DNA of 27,242 nt from CAZTAR01 sp043813895 (GTDB taxonomy: Bacteria > Planctomycetota > Phycisphaerae > UBA1845 > UTPLA1): contig JBDRKQ010000036.1 of NCBI GenBank assembly GCA_043813895.1, forward strand, positions 1-27,242. The letters run 5' to 3'. The first letter of the stretch is position 1, and every line of letters begins with the position of its first letter. A program made the translations under genes and the position numbers. The notes beneath the pieces are model-generated. The model saw only the letters and a program-made list of their open reading frames with translations, did no database searches and was not told the origin of the DNA. Below, one piece after another: positions 25,581 through 27,242 of the stretch.

Positions 25581-26792
25581 ATGTCGATCTTGACTCGGTG
25601 CATTGGTGCCTTGGCGGCGATTGTTCTGTGTTCGACGGCGGCCTCCGCAACCGACTGGCCGCACTGGCGAGGGCCCAACTACGACGGCATCAGCCACGAG
25701 AAGGGTTTGAGAACAACGTGGGACGACTCCGGCCCCAAAATCTTATGGCAACGGGAGGATCTCGGCTCAGCCTACAGCTCGTTTGCCTGTGTGGGGAATA
25801 GGGTCTTCACCTGTGGCACACAAGATGACAAACAAGTCTTGTTTTGCCTCGACGCGAAGACGGGCAACGATATCTGGAAACGCCCATTCGCTCCGGCGCA
25901 CGACGATTCACAGGGCAGCGGCACACGTGCAACGCCCACGGTCGACGGGAAGCGCGTGTACATCCTCGGCGCCAAGGGAAGGCTGGCTTGCGTCGACTCG
26001 GAATCCGGTGACGAGGTCTGGTCGCATCAGTTCAACCACCCGCCCCAATGGGGGTACAGCGGTTCGGTTCTCATTCAGGGCGACCTGGCGATCACTTCGC
26101 CGGGCAAATCGGACGGCGCGCTGTGCGCCCTGGACAAGAAGACGGGAAAGCCTATGTGGACGTGCGGCGACGCTGCCGCGGGCTACGCCACGCCCTACCC
26201 CTTCACGTTCAACGGCAAGCGATATGTGTGCGGCTTCATGGCGAAGGAGGCCATCATCGCGGAGTTGGAAACAGGCAAGTTGGCGCTGAGCATGCCGTGG
26301 GAAACAGACTGGAATGTCAACGCGGCGACGCCGATCTTCCACGACGGACAGCTGTTCCTCTCTTCGGGCTACCAAACGGGTTGCGCACTGTTCAAGTTGG
26401 GCACGGATTCATCGTCCGGCCTATCGGCGGCCGAAGTCTGGCGAAGCAAGGTGCTGATGAACAAGTTCCAAACGCCGGTCCTCTATCAGGGGAAGCTGTA
26501 CAGCAACGATCAGAAGTGCCTCTCCTGCGTCGACTTCCTCACGGGCAAGCGTGAATGGCGCATGCGGAGGGGAAAGCACGGCACGATTGTGTTGGCGAAC
26601 GGCTATCTGATTCTGCTCACGGAGCGTGGCGAGCTGGAGATTGCCAAGGCCGATCCTGCGGAATACAGCCCCACCGCCAAGGCGAAAGTCCTCGAAGGCA
26701 GATGCTGGGTCGTGCCCGTCTTGTCCGGAGGAAAGCTCTACGTCCGGAACATGGAGAAATCGCTGTGTCTGGGCCTCGACAAGGGCTCGTAA
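25581..26792 (+). CDS. secreted single PQQ-like beta-propeller protein
   Basis: A 403-residue protein with a signal peptide (MSILTRCIGALAAIVLCSTA..., cleavage after about residue 23) and a single beta-propeller, opening DWPHWRGPNYDGIS, the usual start of these planctomycete proteins. Blade repeats show LDAKTGNDIW, VDSESGDEVW and LDKKTGKPMW. No dehydrogenase catalytic set or haem motif is seen. ATG at 25581 has AGGAGA six bases upstream; a long upstream open frame is not used. It is divergent from the fusion gene, so the two may share regulation. Function is unknown; extracytoplasmic scaffold is the best guess. Confidence 0.85.
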   Translation: MSILTRCIGALAAIVLCSTAASATDWPHWRGPNYDGISHEKGLRTTWDDSGPKILWQREDLGSAYSSFACVGNRVFTCGTQDDKQVLFCLDAKTGNDIWKRPFAPAHDDSQGSGTRATPTVDGKRVYILGAKGRLACVDSESGDEVWSHQFNHPPQWGYSGSVLIQGDLAITSPGKSDGALCALDKKTGKPMWTCGDAAAGYATPYPFTFNGKRYVCGFMAKEAIIAELETGKLALSMPWETDWNVNAATPIFHDGQLFLSSGYQTGCALFKLGTDSSSGLSAAEVWRSKVLMNKFQTPVLYQGKLYSNDQKCLSCVDFLTGKREWRMRRGKHGTIVLANGYLILLTERGELEIAKADPAEYSPTAKAKVLEGRCWVVPVLSGGKLYVRNMEKSLCLGLDKGS

Positions 26793-26842
26793 GCCAACTC
26801 GTTCAGCAGCGGATGCCAATGACCAAAGCAGCTGAGGACTCG

Positions 26843-26951
26843 CGCATGAATAAGCTGCACATTTCATATGGGTGGTACGGACATCTTGCCCGTGCGGCTA
26901 CGGGCGGAACGCCCGTACCACCATTCGGCATTCGTTCAGCTTATTCATGCG
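26843..26951. repeat. 109-bp nested inverted-repeat element
   Basis: The ends are a perfect 15-bp inverted repeat: CGCATGAATAAGCTG (26843-26857) and CAGCTTATTCATGCG (26937-26951). Inside, GGTGGTACGG (26871-26880) pairs with CCGTACCACC (26913-26922), and GGGCGGAACGCCC forms a small hairpin within. No ORF is inside. It lies about 50 bp after the propeller gene and could end its transcript or be a small non-autonomous mobile element. Confidence 0.8.
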
Positions 26952-27116
26952 TACGCCCTAACGATTGAGTGTGGCACCGGCGTCCCGCCGGTGAAAACGC
27001 GAAAGCCATGCGCCGCCACCTCGCGGGCTCTGGCGCTGGCGCCACAGACAAGCGTGAAATGCCATAAACGCAAACGAGCGGCGGCGCGACGCCTGCGACT
27101 TATGTGCACATGCAAG
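26952..27116. other. spacer before a strong terminator, no gene recognised
   Basis: Contains the CACCGGCG-TCC-CGCCGGTG hairpin (26975-26993, second copy of the 17563 hairpin) and otherwise no recognised gene. Because a strong terminator follows, a small RNA could lie here, but no clear promoter was found. Confidence 0.4.
26975..26993. repeat. CACCGGCG palindrome, second copy
   Basis: CACCGGCG-TCC-CGCCGGTG, preceded by GTGG, matching the hairpin at 17563-17581 except for one base in the loop. Confidence 0.8.
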
Positions 27117-27150
27117 ACAACCCCCCGACCATGCGGTCGGGGGGTTGTTT
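27117..27150 (+). terminator. strong intrinsic terminator
   Basis: A perfect 14-bp stem (27117-27130 with 27135-27148) with C6/G6 core, ATGC loop, followed by TT. The minus strand also ends TTGTCTTGC, so it may work in both directions. The gene it serves may be the propeller gene about 325 bp away, an RNA in between, or a gene beyond the window. Confidence 0.8.
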
Positions 27151-27242
27151 CATCGTGACGACTGAGGTCGTTCGTCAGAGACCCTTGGTCTTCGACGCCC
27201 GACACGGGCGCCGGACGCGAGGGTGTCCTTTGGACGCCCCTA
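27151..27242. other. right edge, no feature
   Basis: About 90 bp with no supported gene. Open frames crossing this part lack motifs; a gene could begin beyond the window. Confidence 0.3.

Noticed and set aside
19998..26792. PQQ-dependent alcohol or glucose dehydrogenases
   Set aside because: Only the propeller blade pattern is present; no catalytic Asp/Glu set, vicinal cysteines or haem motif was seen.
26868..27205. Small genes on either strand across 26868-27205
   Set aside because: They run through hairpin repeats and the terminator, with no ribosome site or motif.

Overview
The window looks like a piece of a Planctomycetota chromosome, probably Phycisphaerae-like; this is inferred from gene content, not a placement. 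Supporting signs are a GC-rich background, a 23S-5S rRNA operon with no 16S gene next to it, three PEP-CTERM secreted proteins, three secreted PQQ-like beta-propeller proteins, a lysine-repeat histone-like protein, and many short palindromic intergenic repeats.

Layout. 1-1650 is an AT-rich island with one orphan Mrr-like PD-(D/E)xK nuclease gene on the minus strand. 1656-5980 is a minus-strand rRNA operon read right to left: a near-consensus promoter (5953-5980), a leader with boxA and an intrinsic terminator, tRNA-Ile(GAT), tRNA-Ala(TGC), a second boxA, 23S (with an intervening sequence in helix 45), 5S and a terminator. No 16S is present where it would normally lie. 6121-7042 holds two small lysine-rich protein genes, one expressed divergently from the rRNA promoter. 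7453-10060 is trpB-trpA (overlapping, minus) with a divergent double-ACT-domain gene. 10348-12974 is a run of three PEP-CTERM genes: a tandem paralogous pair and one with a thioester-domain-like Cys/Gln signature. 13479-17503 carries aroB, an LpxL/HtrB-like acyltransferase and pepD. 17504-18556 has no intact gene: it is full of palindromic repeats and holds two 106-bp copies of a highly folded element that bracket the active-site core of a BglII/BstYI-like restriction enzyme. 18557-25239 is a minus-strand group (DUF-propeller fusion, double propeller, GT4 glycosyltransferase), and 25581-26792 is a divergent single-propeller gene. The right end carries a nested inverted-repeat element and a strong terminator with no gene recognised before it.

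How the parts relate. Most genes are housekeeping (Trp and chorismate synthesis, dipeptide turnover, lipid acylation) or envelope/secreted proteins. No complete defence or mobile system is visible. The most unusual material is RNA and repeat structure: the 16S-less rRNA operon with a terminator inside its leader, the 23S intervening sequence, and the 106-bp repeats around a restriction-enzyme relic.
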